From contig CAYSMK010000015.1 of the NCBI GenBank assembly GCA_964432205.1, forward strand, positions 59,720 through 123,719: a DNA stretch of 64,000 bases, read 5' to 3'. Below, piece after piece: positions 18,401 to 27,119 of the stretch. Source of the stretch: Geomobilibacter sp964432205. GTDB lineage: Bacteria; Desulfobacterota; Desulfuromonadia; Geobacterales; DSM-12255. The first letter of the stretch is position 1. Every line of letters begins with the position of its first letter. The position numbers were made by a program, and so were the translations under genes. The notes beneath the pieces are model-generated. The model saw only the letters and a program-made list of their open reading frames with translations. It was not told where the DNA came from and did no database searches.

Positions 18401-19754
18401 CATTACCCCCATGGCAGCCGCTGCAGTCGGCATTGAAGCTGCTGTCGCCCCAGGTGGCGGTCAGGCGGGGAGCCCCGCCTTTGCCGTCACCGTGGCAGGC
18501 GACGTTGCTGCACTGGCCATAGGTGGCGCTCGGTGCCAGGTCGCCGGTGGAGCCGATGGCCGCACCGTTGTAAATGGCGCCGGCACCGACCCGCGGGTCG
18601 CTGGTCTTCATGGCCCAGCGGACATTTCCCTGCACATGGGTATTGTCGCCGGAGACCGGGTGGCAGAGGTCGCAGGAATAGCCGTTTCCGCCGGTTGCCG
18701 CGGCATGTATCACGTGGCTCCCCATGGTGGGGGGGGCGTCGGCCGTGGTGCCGTGGCAGCTGCCGCAGACGCTCTGGTTGGTGCCGTCCCAGCGGGGGGT
18801 CGTGTTGCTGCCGCCGGTGAGCGGTGCCTTCGTCTGGGTTCCCCCCACCTTGACCCCGCCACCATGGCAGTAGACCCCGGCGCACTTGTTGGCCTCCGGG
18901 TAGGTGGTGACCACGGATGCGATCGTGGTGTTGGGGGTCCCGGAGTTGAACTTGTAGTTGGCATGCGGCGTCCGGGATGAGTAGGGAACATACGCGCCGC
19001 TGGTCACCTTGCCGCCGAAACCGTAGAACCCGATATCGATGGTGTTGGAGAGGTTCGGCATCTTGATGGTGCCATTGCTGATATAGTGGCAGGTATCGCA
19101 GACCATGGCCCTTGCCTGGGTGTGGGTAGCGTGGGCACCGACCAGGCCAGCCTCCATGGCATTTGATGCCCGGGGGGTGCCGATCAGACCGTAGTCACCG
19201 CCGAGGACCGCCGCCGTGGGAGGGTTGCCGTGGCAGCCGCCGCAGGCAGCCTTGAAGCCGGTGTTGTGCTTGTGGCACGACGTGCAGACCGCGTTCGGCG
19301 TCGGATGGTTCAGGCCGCCGGTATTGTTGGCAGTATTAAAGTTGTGGAACTGGTTCTGGCTGTGGCAGACCTCGCAGATCCGGTTTGAGGTGGCATGCCC
19401 CCCCTTGTCCGCCCCCATGCCGGTCAGGTTGGCGAAGGAGACCGCCACGTCGGGCGAGCCGTTCGGCCAGTTTTCGCCGTTCATGGTGGAGATGACCCGC
19501 CGGACGCTCTTAAGGCTTCCGGAATACGGCTCGTGGCAGGTGGAGCAGGTGAACTGGCCGTACTTGCCGCCGCTGACCCCCCAGCCACCCTGAGCTTGCC
19601 ACTTGGTGGAGGCGGTATCGGCACTGTTGTGCATCAGATCGACGGCATGAGCGATCGGTACGGTACCGAACAGGATGGCCAGGACGGCCGTCACTGCCGC
19701 GCTGCGCCATACTCGCAGGAGCTTGTTCATGGGGTTCTGACGCATCGTCTTCAT
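15444..19754 (-). CDS. Giant multihaem c-type cytochrome 2A (35 haem motifs)
   Basis: A 1436-residue secreted cytochrome, middle gene of operon A. The ATG at 19754 follows AAAGGTGA and gives a 37-residue Sec signal (AVTAVLAILFGTVPIAHA end). An outer in-frame ATG at 19790, with GAGGGGGG before it, would add 12 residues. I count 35 motifs: 25 CX2CH, 9 CX4CH and 1 CX3CH (CLTACH, second from the end). The first eight or nine motifs match the start of cytochrome 3A (FTCSTCHEP, ICEVCHSQN, MVCDTCHYISNG). The rest, from about motif 10, matches cytochrome 1A down to the shared ending with CLTACHVNQPNITWGAQL. It therefore looks like a fusion of the two neighbouring gene types. Probably exported and used as an electron conductor. 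Confidence 0.9.
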   Translation of the reverse strand: MKTMRQNPMNKLLRVWRSAAVTAVLAILFGTVPIAHAVDLMHNSADTASTKWQAQGGWGVSGGKYGQFTCSTCHEPYSGSLKSVRRVISTMNGENWPNGSPDVAVSFANLTGMGADKGGHATSNRICEVCHSQNQFHNFNTANNTGGLNHPTPNAVCTSCHKHNTGFKAACGGCHGNPPTAAVLGGDYGLIGTPRASNAMEAGLVGAHATHTQARAMVCDTCHYISNGTIKMPNLSNTIDIGFYGFGGKVTSGAYVPYSSRTPHANYKFNSGTPNTTIASVVTTYPEANKCAGVYCHGGGVKVGGTQTKAPLTGGSNTTPRWDGTNQSVCGSCHGTTADAPPTMGSHVIHAAATGGNGYSCDLCHPVSGDNTHVQGNVRWAMKTSDPRVGAGAIYNGAAIGSTGDLAPSATYGQCSNVACHGDGKGGAPRLTATWGDSSFNADCSGCHGGNAGSLAPIATDMHGQHINQAAVNGELFGCAECHAQTVSSDRTFANRANHNNQFVNFSGAKAGKDKAACNAAYCHGDGKGGTGTAVSWTTGPAINNCIGCHGVATPADFASVAGEPNYASTGANQPRSNSHKQHVAGGAASCIYCHDGTVTPAGALTGSNHLDRAIQVAAGGGMGFSYPGGKSCSTISCHGSGSPDAVWGATMPADCTGCHDGNAAAAPKDIKSGKHTQHINQLAINGENYGCIECHAQTVSDDRTVAHAAGHVNQFTNYSGARAGKSAIACNNAYCHSDGKGGQGTAVSWATGPAIVNCAGCHGATIPAEFTSLYGEPNYASTGQQTARANSHRKHVGTSGASTCVFCHGETMLDGSGTLNTSRKHIDRTIQVAPGGTKSFTYTGPDKSCATISCHGAGAPAAFWGSTMPADCTGCHGGNGSSANAIVTGMHGQHVSQAGLNGENYGCAECHAQTVNGDRSVTSQANHGNQFVNYSGSRAGRNAASCNTAYCHSDGKGTPGAVMSWTTGPAIANCIGCHGSDPAPDFAGVAGEPNYANAGAGVLRSNSHKGHTTKLVQTGAASCEICHFNTVTAAGTAIQGTGLHIDRSVTVSFNTAKAGATAGYDPVTRTCNNISCHGGGSPRWGDAASAGCNACHPNLGGTHSLHIGDLYSAGQVSFYNFTANRSSGTVYRFGCATCHPTDTAKHRNGSVDITLNKDKAGAGSLVRLNSLVTTDDTGYSRGGASSFTCLTVYCHSSGRSTTLAAGDYRETPNWYDGVFPGGNRCGGCHDNPPQYAGQSHYVASSSMGDDGGTPPFRETGHMIGIHALSTYAGNNQTGYLGYSSSGNKAHGNPALATTIACYTCHSGIVSSTRVDTYAMTGTASTFRCASCHTTASRTPLQTGTIDNAALHVNGAKDVAFAPITFKTKAQLANVANALGWSRSGNYKAEDAFDSFNLGASTWDSQTRTCLTACHVNQPNITWGAQLQCFSCHANQ

Positions 19755-19801
19755 GCTCGTGTCACCTTTGGTCGGTTTGATCGTCGTCATGTCGCCCCCC
19801 C

Positions 19802-22800
19802 TCACTGGTTCGCGTGGCAGCTGAAGCACTGCAGCTGCGCACCCCAGGTGATGTTGGGCTGGTTCACGTGGCACGCCGTGAGACATGTCCTGGTCTGGGC
19901 GTCCCAGGTGGAGACCCCCAGGTTGAAACTGTCGTACGAATCGTCGGCCTTGTAGCTGCCGTTGCGGGTCCAGCCGAGGGCGTTGGCCACGTTGGCGAGC
20001 TGGGCCTTGGTCTTGAACGTGACCGGTGCGAAGAGCACATCCTTGGTACCGTTGATATGCAGCGCCGTATTGGCGATCTCACCCGACTGCAACGGTGTCC
20101 TGCTCGTGGCCGTATGGCAGGAACCGCAGCGGAAGAGACTCGATGTCCCGTCCATGGCGTAGGTATCGATCCTGGTCGCGCCCACGATGCCGCTGTGGCA
20201 GGTGACGCAACTGACGGTGGTTGCCAGGCCCGCATTGCCATGGGCCGCGCTGCCGCTGGAGGAGAAGCCGAGGAAACCGTTCTGCGTTCCCCCTTTGGAG
20301 ATGATCTTGAAGTGAATGCCGACCATGTGGCCGTTCTCCATATAGGGGGGCTTGCCGTTGTTCCCCATGCTGGACTGGTCCACGTAGTGGGACTGGCCGG
20401 CGTATCGGGGCGGGTTGTCGTGGCACATGCCACAGCGGTTGCCGCTGAAAGCGACGTACCAGTTGGGTGACGATTTGTAGGTCGGGTTGTCCTTGTCCCG
20501 GCCGTCGCTGTGACAGTAGACCGTGTCGCAGGTGAAGCTGGTGGTGCCGTTCTTGGTGTAGCCGGTACCGGCAGTCGTGACCAGCTTGTTCAGCTTGTTA
20601 AGACTGCCGTTGCCCGATTTGTTCCAGGAGAGGTCGATATCCACCTGACCGTTTCGATGCCTGAGCTCGTCGGTCGGGTGGCAGTTGGCACAGCCGTAAC
20701 GGTACGAGCTGCCGGCTGAGCGGTTGGCGGTGAAGTTGTAGAATGTTACGCCACCTGATGACCAGAGCGTGCCGAGATGGGCGGCATGGGAACCGGGCAG
20801 CGTGGAATGGCAGGTCAGGCAGCCGGCGCTGGCGGCGTCGCCCCATTTTGGGTTGCCGCTGCCGTGGCAGCTGGTGCCGCTGCAGGTCTTGTCCGGGTTG
20901 TAGAATGCCGAGGCGCCGGCTTTGGCCGTATTGAAGGAGACCTCGATCTGCCCGTTCAGGTGGAGGCCGCTGGCGCTGACCGCCGTACCGGCCGGCGTGA
21001 CCGTGCTGACATGGCAGATCGTGCAGGAAGCGGCACCCTTGTCGGCCAGCTTCGTGGTGTGGGCCAGGTGGCTGTTGGCCAACAGGCCGGCCTGACTGGC
21101 GTAGTTCGGTTCGCCCGCCTGGCTGGCGAACGCCGGGCTAACGGCCACGCCATGGCAGCCGACGCAGTTGGTGAAGGGAGGCGTACTCCCCCACACCACT
21201 GCCGCACCCGGACCTCCCTTGCCGTCGCTGTGGCAGTAGGCGGCGTTACAGACAGCCGCGTTTCTCCCCGTCCTGGCGCCGGAGAAGTTGACAAAACCAT
21301 CGGCATGCTTGTTCCGGTTGCTGAAGCTGGTGTCGCCGCTGACGACCGGCGCGTGGCACTCGGCGCAGCCTAGGTTGATGCCGATCTGTGCGGCATTGTT
21401 GATATGGGCGGCATGCGTGCCGGTGATGATCGGACTGTTGCCGGCGTTGCCGCCGTGGCAGCCGGTGCAGCCGAGGTTGTCCCCCCAGGTGGCAGCCGGC
21501 GAGCCGCTGCCGTGGCAGGCGATGTTGGAGCAGCTCTTGCCACTGCCGGGGGTGAAGGTCTTGCCGGCTATGGCGGACGACTCATAGGAGATTGCCCGGT
21601 TCGTGTGATTGCCCGTGATGGCGGTTCCATCCACATTGACCGTGGAGCTGTGGCAGTAGGTGCAGGTGGCGGCTCCGGCCGTGCCGACGTGCAGTTTGTG
21701 GCTGTTGGAACGGAGTTGGTTCGCGCCGGTGGAGGCATAGTTCGGCTCGCCGGCGATGCTGACGAAATCGGCGGCACCAGCGTTACCGTGGCAGCCGATG
21801 CAGTTGGCGTAGGTCGTTGACGACTTCCAGCCGTTAGCCAGGTTGAACGGCACGTTCTGTGTCCCCTTGCCGTCGGTGTGGCAGTAGGTGGCGGAACAGG
21901 CGCCGGTCGCCGCGTCATAGGTCGTACTCCCACCGGCCCGGACCCCGGAGTAGTCGAGGAAGCCGTTGCCGTGCAGGGTCCGGTTGGCGAAGCTCCGCTC
22001 ATCGCTGTTGATCGTTCCTGCGTGGCATTCTGTACAGTTGAAGTTGCCGCCGAGGTCGGGGTTGTTCACGTGGGCAGTGTGCCTCCCTGAGGAGATCGGT
22101 GCCGAGCTGGCCGCGTTGTTGCCGTGACAGCCGGTACAGTCGGCCTTGACCGGCGTCCCCCAGACCTGGGTGAAGGAACCCTTGCCGCCGTGGCAGCTGA
22201 TGTCGCTGCAGCTCTTATCTGCAGGATTGAAGCTGAAGCTCTTGCCGCCGCCCGGAATCACGTCGATGTTCCGATTCAGGTGGCTGTTGATGTCCTGCTT
22301 GAGCGCGCCGGCCGCGTCAACCGTGTCGCCATGGCAGTTGGTGCAGGTAAGGGCACCGAAGTCAACGTGGTTCTTGTGGTCGTTGGCGCGCAGGGTGCCG
22401 GGACCGGTGCTGGCATAGTTCGGCTCGCCGGCGCTGCTGGCGAAGTCGGGGGTGGCGCTGCTGCCGTGGCAGCCGGTGCATTCAAGGGTCGCCGTTGACT
22501 TCCACCCGCTCAGGGTGAGATCCTTCTGCTCCCCTTTGCCGTCGCTGTGGCAGTAGCTGGCCGAGCAGATGCCGCTGGCGGAGGAGTAACTGCTCCGGCC
22601 GCCGGCCATCTGGCCGGTGTAGTTCTTGAACCCATTGCCGTGCACCGAGGTGTCGGCAATGCCCCGGTCGTCGGGCCTGGCGGTCAGGGCGTGGCAGGTG
22701 GCGCAGGAGAAGTTCCTGCCCAGCACCGCCTTGTTGTTCATATGGGCCTTGTGCTTGCCCGAGCTGATCGGCGCGAAGCTGAACGCGTTGTTGCCGTGGC

Positions 22801-25800
22801 AGCCGGTGCAGTCCACCGGGAAGGAGGCGCCCCACTTTACCGCTGCCGGACCGCCGTGGCAGGTAATGTTGGAGCAGCTTTTGGTGGCGGAATCATAGGT
22901 AAAGGTCTTGCCGCCGCCGCCGGCAACGTCGCGGAACTTGTTCAGGTGCAGTGTGCCTGCCTTCAGCGCGCCGGTGGCGTCCATGGTGTCGTTGTGGCAG
23001 TAGATGCAGGTTGTGCCGCCGGTCCCGCCCATGTGACGCTCGTGGCTGTTGGCCCGCGGCAGGTCGATCCCCTCGTTAGGGTAGTTCGGCTCGCCGGCCA
23101 CCGCAGTGAAGGTGCCGGCCGAGTCGTTGCCGTGGCACCCCTTGCAGTTGCCGTAGGTGACCGACGATTTCCAGCCGTTAGCCAGGTCGAACGGCACGTT
23201 CTGCCGCCCCTTGCCGTCGGTGTGGCAGTAGGTGGCGGAGCAGGCGCCGGTTGCCGGGTCGTAGGTCGTACTCCCACCGGCCCGGACCCCGGAGTAGTCG
23301 AGGAAGCCGTTGCCGTGCAGGGTCCGGTTGGCGAAGCTCCGCTCATCCGGGTTGATCGTCCCCGCATGGCACTCGGCACAGTTGAAGTTGCCGCCGAGGT
23401 CGGGGTTGTTGACGTGGGCCGTGTGCCTCCCTGAGACGATCGGTGCGGAGCTGGCCGAGTTGTTGCCGTGGCAGCCGGTACAGTCGGCCTTGACCGGTGT
23501 CCCCCAGATCTGGGTGAAGGAGCCCTTGCCGCCGTGGCAGCTGATGTCGCTGCAGCTCTTGTCGGCCGCAGCAAAGGTGAAGCTCTTGCCCCCGCCCGGC
23601 ATCACGTCGATTCGTCTGTTCACGTGGGAGCTTACGTTCTGCAGGATGGCGCCGGCCGCGTCCACCGTCTCGGCATGGCAGTTGGTGCAGGTCAGGACGC
23701 CGAAATCCACATGGTTCTTGTGGTCGTTGGCCCGCAGACTGCCGGGGCCACTGCTGGCGTAGTTCGGCTCGCCGGCCGTGCTGGCGAAGTCGGGGGTGGC
23801 GCTGCTGCCGTGGCAGCCGGTGCAGCCGATGGTTGCCGCCGACTTCCACCCGCTCAGGGTGAGATCCTTCTGCTCCCCTTTGCCGTCGCTGTGGCAGTAG
23901 CTGGCCGAGCAGATGCCGCTGGCGGAGGAGTAACTGCTCCGGCCGCCGGCCATCTGGCCGGTGTAGTTCTTGAACCCATTGCCGTGCACCGAGGTGTCGG
24001 CAATGCCCCGGTCGTCGGGCCTGGCGGTCAGGGCGTGGCAGGTGGCGCAGGAGAAGTTCCTGCCCAGCACCGCCTTGTTGTTGATGTGGGCCTTGTGCTT
24101 GCCGGAACTGATCGGCGCAAAACTAAGGGCGTTGTTGCCATGGCAGCCGGTGCAATCCACCGCGAAGGTGGAACCCCACCGCACCGCGGAAGGACCGCCA
24201 TGGCAGGTGACGTTGGCGCAGCTCCTGGTACCGGGATCGTAAGCGAACCCCTTACCGCCACCGGGAGCCACGTCGCGGGAACTGTTCAGATGCAGGGTGC
24301 CGGCTTTCAGCATGCCGGTTGCTTCCATGGTGTTGTTGTGACAGTAGACGCAGGTGGTGCCGCCGACCCCGCCCATGTGCCGCTCGTGGCTGTTGGCCCG
24401 CAGCAGGTCGACCCCTTCGTTCGGGTAGTTGGGCTCACCGGCCACCGAGGTGAAGGTGCCGCCCGGCGCGTTGCCATGACACCCCTTGCAGTCGTTGATG
24501 ACCGACCCGTCATTCCAGGCGACCGTGACTGCCGGTGCCCCTCCCTTGCCGTCGCTGTGGCAGTAGCTCGCAGAGCAGAGACCGGTAGCGGGCGCGTAAC
24601 TGCCGGCCCGGGCCCCCGAGTAGTCGGCCATCCGGTTGGCATGCCGGTCCGGGTTGCTGATGGCGGTGTTGCTGCTGACCGTACTGGCATGGCAGTCGAT
24701 GCAGACAAAGTTACTGCCGAGGAAGCCGGCATTATCGACATGGGCGGTATGCTTGCCGCTGGCAATGGCGTTGCCCGGCTGGTCCCCCTTGTGGCAGGCG
24801 GTGCAGGAGAGCGGCCCGGCGCTCCAGCTGACGCTGACGGTCGCCCCGCGGCCGTCTGAGTGGCAGTAGTTGGCCGAACAATTGCCGTAGCCGTTGCCCG
24901 GGGTGTTCACCGGCATCTGATCGTAGCCGCCGCCGGAACTGCCAAGGGCGACCTCGATGTTGCTGTTCAGGTGATTCATGATCGAACCGTCCGCACCGGC
25001 GCCGAAGTGGCATTCGCCACAGCTGTAGCTGCCGATATGCTTCGTATGGGCTCCGGTCGCGATCGGTGCGGCATCGCTCTTCTTGCCACCGTGACAACCG
25101 TCGCAGGCCAGGATGGTCGTACTCCCCCAGGGAACCGGCTGATACTGTGTCGGCCCCCCGGTCCCGGCGGCCCCCTGGATGTTGCTGTGGCAGTAGATGC
25201 CGTCGCAGCTGCCGTACGGCGTAACGCCGGGCAGGGCCGCGGTGGAATGGACCTGGAACCCTTTGTAGGTTGCGGTTGCCCCCTGGCCGGCCAGGTTCCA
25301 CGCGACCCGGCCGTTGATCATGTGCGGGCTGGAATAGTTGTCGTGACACTTGGTGCATGCCTGCTGCAGCGTGCCGACATGGGTCTGGTGCGCACCGGGG
25401 ACACCCGGGTTTGGCGGATTCGCCGGCGTCGTACCGTGGCAGGCGGCGTTGCTGCAGTCGCCGAGCGGCCCCTGTACCCAGGATACGCCGCTGCCGACCC
25501 GGCCCGACGGCACTGCCCAGTTGTCGCCGTGGCAGTAGATACTGCAGCTGGTGACCCCGGCAACGCGCAACAGCTGCGTACCCGGGTTTTTCGGGGCGAC
25601 GGCGTAGTTGTTGTTGAAGCCGTCACCGATCGTCCCGGTGAAGGTGCCCGACATCACCGTCGAGATCCCGGAGAATCCTGACCAGGTCCGCTTGTCGATC
25701 CGGAAGCCGATTTCGATCATCGAGTTGCCCAGCAGACCGTGACCGAAGTTGTTGTGACAGGTGTGGCACTCCATCCCTTCGATGTTCCGGTGACGGTTAT

Positions 25801-26437
25801 GGGCGCCGGCATCGGCAGGGGGATTCGCGCCAAGCGCGTTGCTCGCCAGGTCACTCGGCTGTACCGGCGGAGTGCCGTGACAGTCGACACACGCCCCCTG
25901 CTGCGGCGGCCGGTAGCCATACTTGTGCTTGTGGCACGCGTTGCAGTCTTTTTTGTTGCTCCGGTGCTCCGGGTGGTCAAGGCTCAGTCCGGCAATCTTT
26001 GTGGCGCTGTAGTTGTGATAGATGGTCTGGTGGTGGCAGACTTCGCAGACGTTCCGGGATGCGTTGACGAACGTTGTCCGTTCGTCGTTGCCGAATACGC
26101 CGGTGATATCGTTCGAACTTGCCGTATAGCGATCGAAGATGACCGGCCGCGGCCCGATTGGGGTGTTAATGGTATCGTTGACGTACTTGGCGTTGTTGAC
26201 GGCGAGCCTGTTGTGGCAGGTAGCGCAGGTGTACTCAGCTCCCCAGGTACCGTACTTGGTCCCGACGGTATTGCTGTTGTGAACGAGCTTATCGACTTCT
26301 GCCCGAGCGGGAACATGGACCGACAGAAGGGCAGCGCCGCAGGCTGCTATCAGCAGGATGGCCGGGGCTCGGAGGGAGATAAGCTTCCAGGCCTTACCGC
26401 CTATTCCCAGTAACCATGCAGAGGTTCTTGTGCCCAT
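19802..26437 (-). CDS. Giant multihaem c-type cytochrome 1A (56 haem motifs)
   Basis: A 2211-residue secreted cytochrome, first gene of operon A. The ATG at 26437 has AAGGGAG 9 bases upstream. The N-terminal signal runs to about residue 46 (SVHVPARA end); an LIAAC sequence inside it could also be read as a weak lipobox. I count 56 motifs: 38 CX2CH, 16 CX4CH and 2 CX3CH (CSIYCH, motif 6; CLTACH, motif 55), one per 39 residues. Motifs 16-39 consist of two tandem blocks of 448 residues and 12 haems each, nearly identical in places. The spacer signature AGEPNYxxxGxxxxRANSHxxH recurs before each block. No redox enzyme domain is visible, so it looks like a pure electron-carrying scaffold. Confidence 0.9.
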   Translation of the reverse strand: MGTRTSAWLLGIGGKAWKLISLRAPAILLIAACGAALLSVHVPARAEVDKLVHNSNTVGTKYGTWGAEYTCATCHNRLAVNNAKYVNDTINTPIGPRPVIFDRYTASSNDITGVFGNDERTTFVNASRNVCEVCHHQTIYHNYSATKIAGLSLDHPEHRSNKKDCNACHKHKYGYRPPQQGACVDCHGTPPVQPSDLASNALGANPPADAGAHNRHRNIEGMECHTCHNNFGHGLLGNSMIEIGFRIDKRTWSGFSGISTVMSGTFTGTIGDGFNNNYAVAPKNPGTQLLRVAGVTSCSIYCHGDNWAVPSGRVGSGVSWVQGPLGDCSNAACHGTTPANPPNPGVPGAHQTHVGTLQQACTKCHDNYSSPHMINGRVAWNLAGQGATATYKGFQVHSTAALPGVTPYGSCDGIYCHSNIQGAAGTGGPTQYQPVPWGSTTILACDGCHGGKKSDAAPIATGAHTKHIGSYSCGECHFGAGADGSIMNHLNSNIEVALGSSGGGYDQMPVNTPGNGYGNCSANYCHSDGRGATVSVSWSAGPLSCTACHKGDQPGNAIASGKHTAHVDNAGFLGSNFVCIDCHASTVSSNTAISNPDRHANRMADYSGARAGSYAPATGLCSASYCHSDGKGGAPAVTVAWNDGSVINDCKGCHGNAPGGTFTSVAGEPNYPNEGVDLLRANSHERHMGGVGGTTCVYCHNNTMEATGMLKAGTLHLNSSRDVAPGGGKGFAYDPGTRSCANVTCHGGPSAVRWGSTFAVDCTGCHGNNALSFAPISSGKHKAHINNKAVLGRNFSCATCHALTARPDDRGIADTSVHGNGFKNYTGQMAGGRSSYSSASGICSASYCHSDGKGEQKDLTLSGWKSAATIGCTGCHGSSATPDFASTAGEPNYASSGPGSLRANDHKNHVDFGVLTCTNCHAETVDAAGAILQNVSSHVNRRIDVMPGGGKSFTFAAADKSCSDISCHGGKGSFTQIWGTPVKADCTGCHGNNSASSAPIVSGRHTAHVNNPDLGGNFNCAECHAGTINPDERSFANRTLHGNGFLDYSGVRAGGSTTYDPATGACSATYCHTDGKGRQNVPFDLANGWKSSVTYGNCKGCHGNDSAGTFTAVAGEPNYPNEGIDLPRANSHERHMGGTGGTTCIYCHNDTMDATGALKAGTLHLNKFRDVAGGGGKTFTYDSATKSCSNITCHGGPAAVKWGASFPVDCTGCHGNNAFSFAPISSGKHKAHMNNKAVLGRNFSCATCHALTARPDDRGIADTSVHGNGFKNYTGQMAGGRSSYSSASGICSASYCHSDGKGEQKDLTLSGWKSTATLECTGCHGSSATPDFASSAGEPNYASTGPGTLRANDHKNHVDFGALTCTNCHGDTVDAAGALKQDINSHLNRNIDVIPGGGKSFSFNPADKSCSDISCHGGKGSFTQVWGTPVKADCTGCHGNNAASSAPISSGRHTAHVNNPDLGGNFNCTECHAGTINSDERSFANRTLHGNGFLDYSGVRAGGSTTYDAATGACSATYCHTDGKGTQNVPFNLANGWKSSTTYANCIGCHGNAGAADFVSIAGEPNYASTGANQLRSNSHKLHVGTAGAATCTYCHSSTVNVDGTAITGNHTNRAISYESSAIAGKTFTPGSGKSCSNIACHGSGSPAATWGDNLGCTGCHGGNAGNSPIITGTHAAHINNAAQIGINLGCAECHAPVVSGDTSFSNRNKHADGFVNFSGARTGRNAAVCNAAYCHSDGKGGPGAAVVWGSTPPFTNCVGCHGVAVSPAFASQAGEPNYASQAGLLANSHLAHTTKLADKGAASCTICHVSTVTPAGTAVSASGLHLNGQIEVSFNTAKAGASAFYNPDKTCSGTSCHGSGNPKWGDAASAGCLTCHSTLPGSHAAHLGTLWSSGGVTFYNFTANRSAGSSYRYGCANCHPTDELRHRNGQVDIDLSWNKSGNGSLNKLNKLVTTAGTGYTKNGTTSFTCDTVYCHSDGRDKDNPTYKSSPNWYVAFSGNRCGMCHDNPPRYAGQSHYVDQSSMGNNGKPPYMENGHMVGIHFKIISKGGTQNGFLGFSSSGSAAHGNAGLATTVSCVTCHSGIVGATRIDTYAMDGTSSLFRCGSCHTATSRTPLQSGEIANTALHINGTKDVLFAPVTFKTKAQLANVANALGWTRNGSYKADDSYDSFNLGVSTWDAQTRTCLTACHVNQPNITWGAQLQCFSCHANQ
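22497..22738. repeat. 242-bp perfect direct repeat, copy 1 (inside cytochrome 1A)
   Basis: Identical to 23841-24082, offset 1344 bases (448 codons). It covers motifs 32-33 of the protein. Flanks on both sides are highly similar but not identical, so this is the most recently homogenised part of a longer tandem duplication. Confidence 0.95.
23841..24082. repeat. 242-bp perfect direct repeat, copy 2 (inside cytochrome 1A)
   Basis: Partner of 22497-22738, covering haem motifs 20-21 of cytochrome 1A, exactly 12 motifs away from the other copy. Confidence 0.95.
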
Positions 26438-26467
26438 ACACTATGTCTCCCTTGCCGTCTAATGGCC

Positions 26468-26484
26468 AACGGGCGGAGCCCGTT
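26468..26484 (-). promoter_or_regulatory. Leader hairpin next to the ribosome site of cytochrome 1A
   Basis: On the minus strand AACGGGC-TCC-GCCCGTT forms a perfect 7-bp stem that ends about 14 bases before the AAGGGAG ribosome site (26447-26453). With no T-run after it, it is not a terminator. It may affect translation or mRNA stability. Confidence 0.45.
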
Positions 26485-26633
26485 TTATGCTATCCGGTGA
26501 AACCACAGGACATTCCGGCATTTTCCGGAACCCGTTGTCCTTAAACCCGCCTGCAGACCTTCCTCGATCGACAATAACCCTCAAAAAACATTGGGCTTTC
26601 ATTATTAAAACCACTTTATTGGCATCCATTATT

Positions 26634-26651
26634 AAGCATGTTCGATGCCAG
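26634..26651 (-). promoter_or_regulatory. Putative sigma-54 (-24/-12) promoter of cytochrome operon A
   Basis: Minus-strand CTGGCATCGAACATGCTT matches the sigma-54 consensus TTGGCACN5TTGCT, with GG and GC exactly 10 bases apart; TGGCA is perfect and TTGC has one mismatch. It lies about 200 bases before the cytochrome 1A start and implies a leader of about 185 bases. Confidence 0.5.
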
Positions 26652-27007
26652 TCAGCAGTTTTTCTTTAATTAACAAATACACATATTTCTCATGAATTAG
26701 CGCCAGATGCGGCTTGATTACCTAGCGGAATTTATTGACACCAAAATTCACTCCAAAGCTATACGTGTGATATTGGATAGTTGCAGTCGATAAACATGGC
26801 AAACTATTTTCTGTACGGCGACTTGCCACACCATGAGTATTCCGTTAAATGACGGCAATACCGTTATGCGGAATCAATTCATGAAACATTCATTTGTTTT
26901 TTAATTAAAGACACGGATTCATCTAGTGTGACATTACGGAGAAGTTGCGATCGAGGGAAACCGGGGGTAGGTGACACAAGGAGAAGATGGCAGGAATCAG
27001 GACGCTC
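26652..27007. other. Intergenic region between cytochrome operons B and A, no gene seen
   Basis: About 360 A+T-rich bases with no supportable reading frame. It contains CCGTTAAATGACGG (26842-26855) and CCGTTATGCGG (26861-26871), a pair of related half-palindromes about 200 bases upstream of the sigma-54-like site, where an enhancer-binding activator could bind. The stretch 26941-27000 is G-rich and unlike its surroundings, but I cannot assign it. Confidence 0.4.
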
Positions 27008-27076
27008 AAAAAGAAAACCCCGCCTCAAAGGCGGGGTTTGTTGTTAGCCTGGAGCCCCGCCATTACGGGCGGGGCT
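27008..27076 (-). terminator. Double-hairpin terminator of cytochrome operon B
   Basis: Two stem-loops lie in tandem. AAACCCCGCC/GGCGGGGTTT (27015-27039, 10-bp stem) is followed on the minus strand by TTCTTTTTG. AGCCCCGCC/GGCGGGGCT (27053-27076) is a second, similar stem nearer the gene. They follow the stop of cytochrome 3B by 44 bases and separate the two operons. Confidence 0.85.
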
Positions 27077-27119
27077 TGTGATCAGACGGCACAGCTGCCA
27101 GCTACCGCGAATAGAACTT

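Noticed and set aside
19802..26437. CRISPR array suggested by regularly spaced repeats
   Set aside because: The periodic sequences are translated haem modules with varying spacers inside one open frame, not short identical repeats with unique spacers.
26438..27119. Possible GEMM (cyclic dinucleotide) riboswitch upstream of the cytochromes
   Set aside because: Geobacter cytochrome genes are often under GEMM riboswitches, so I looked here and at 44055-45130, but the conserved GGCAAACC and GACGCAAAGCC cores are absent.
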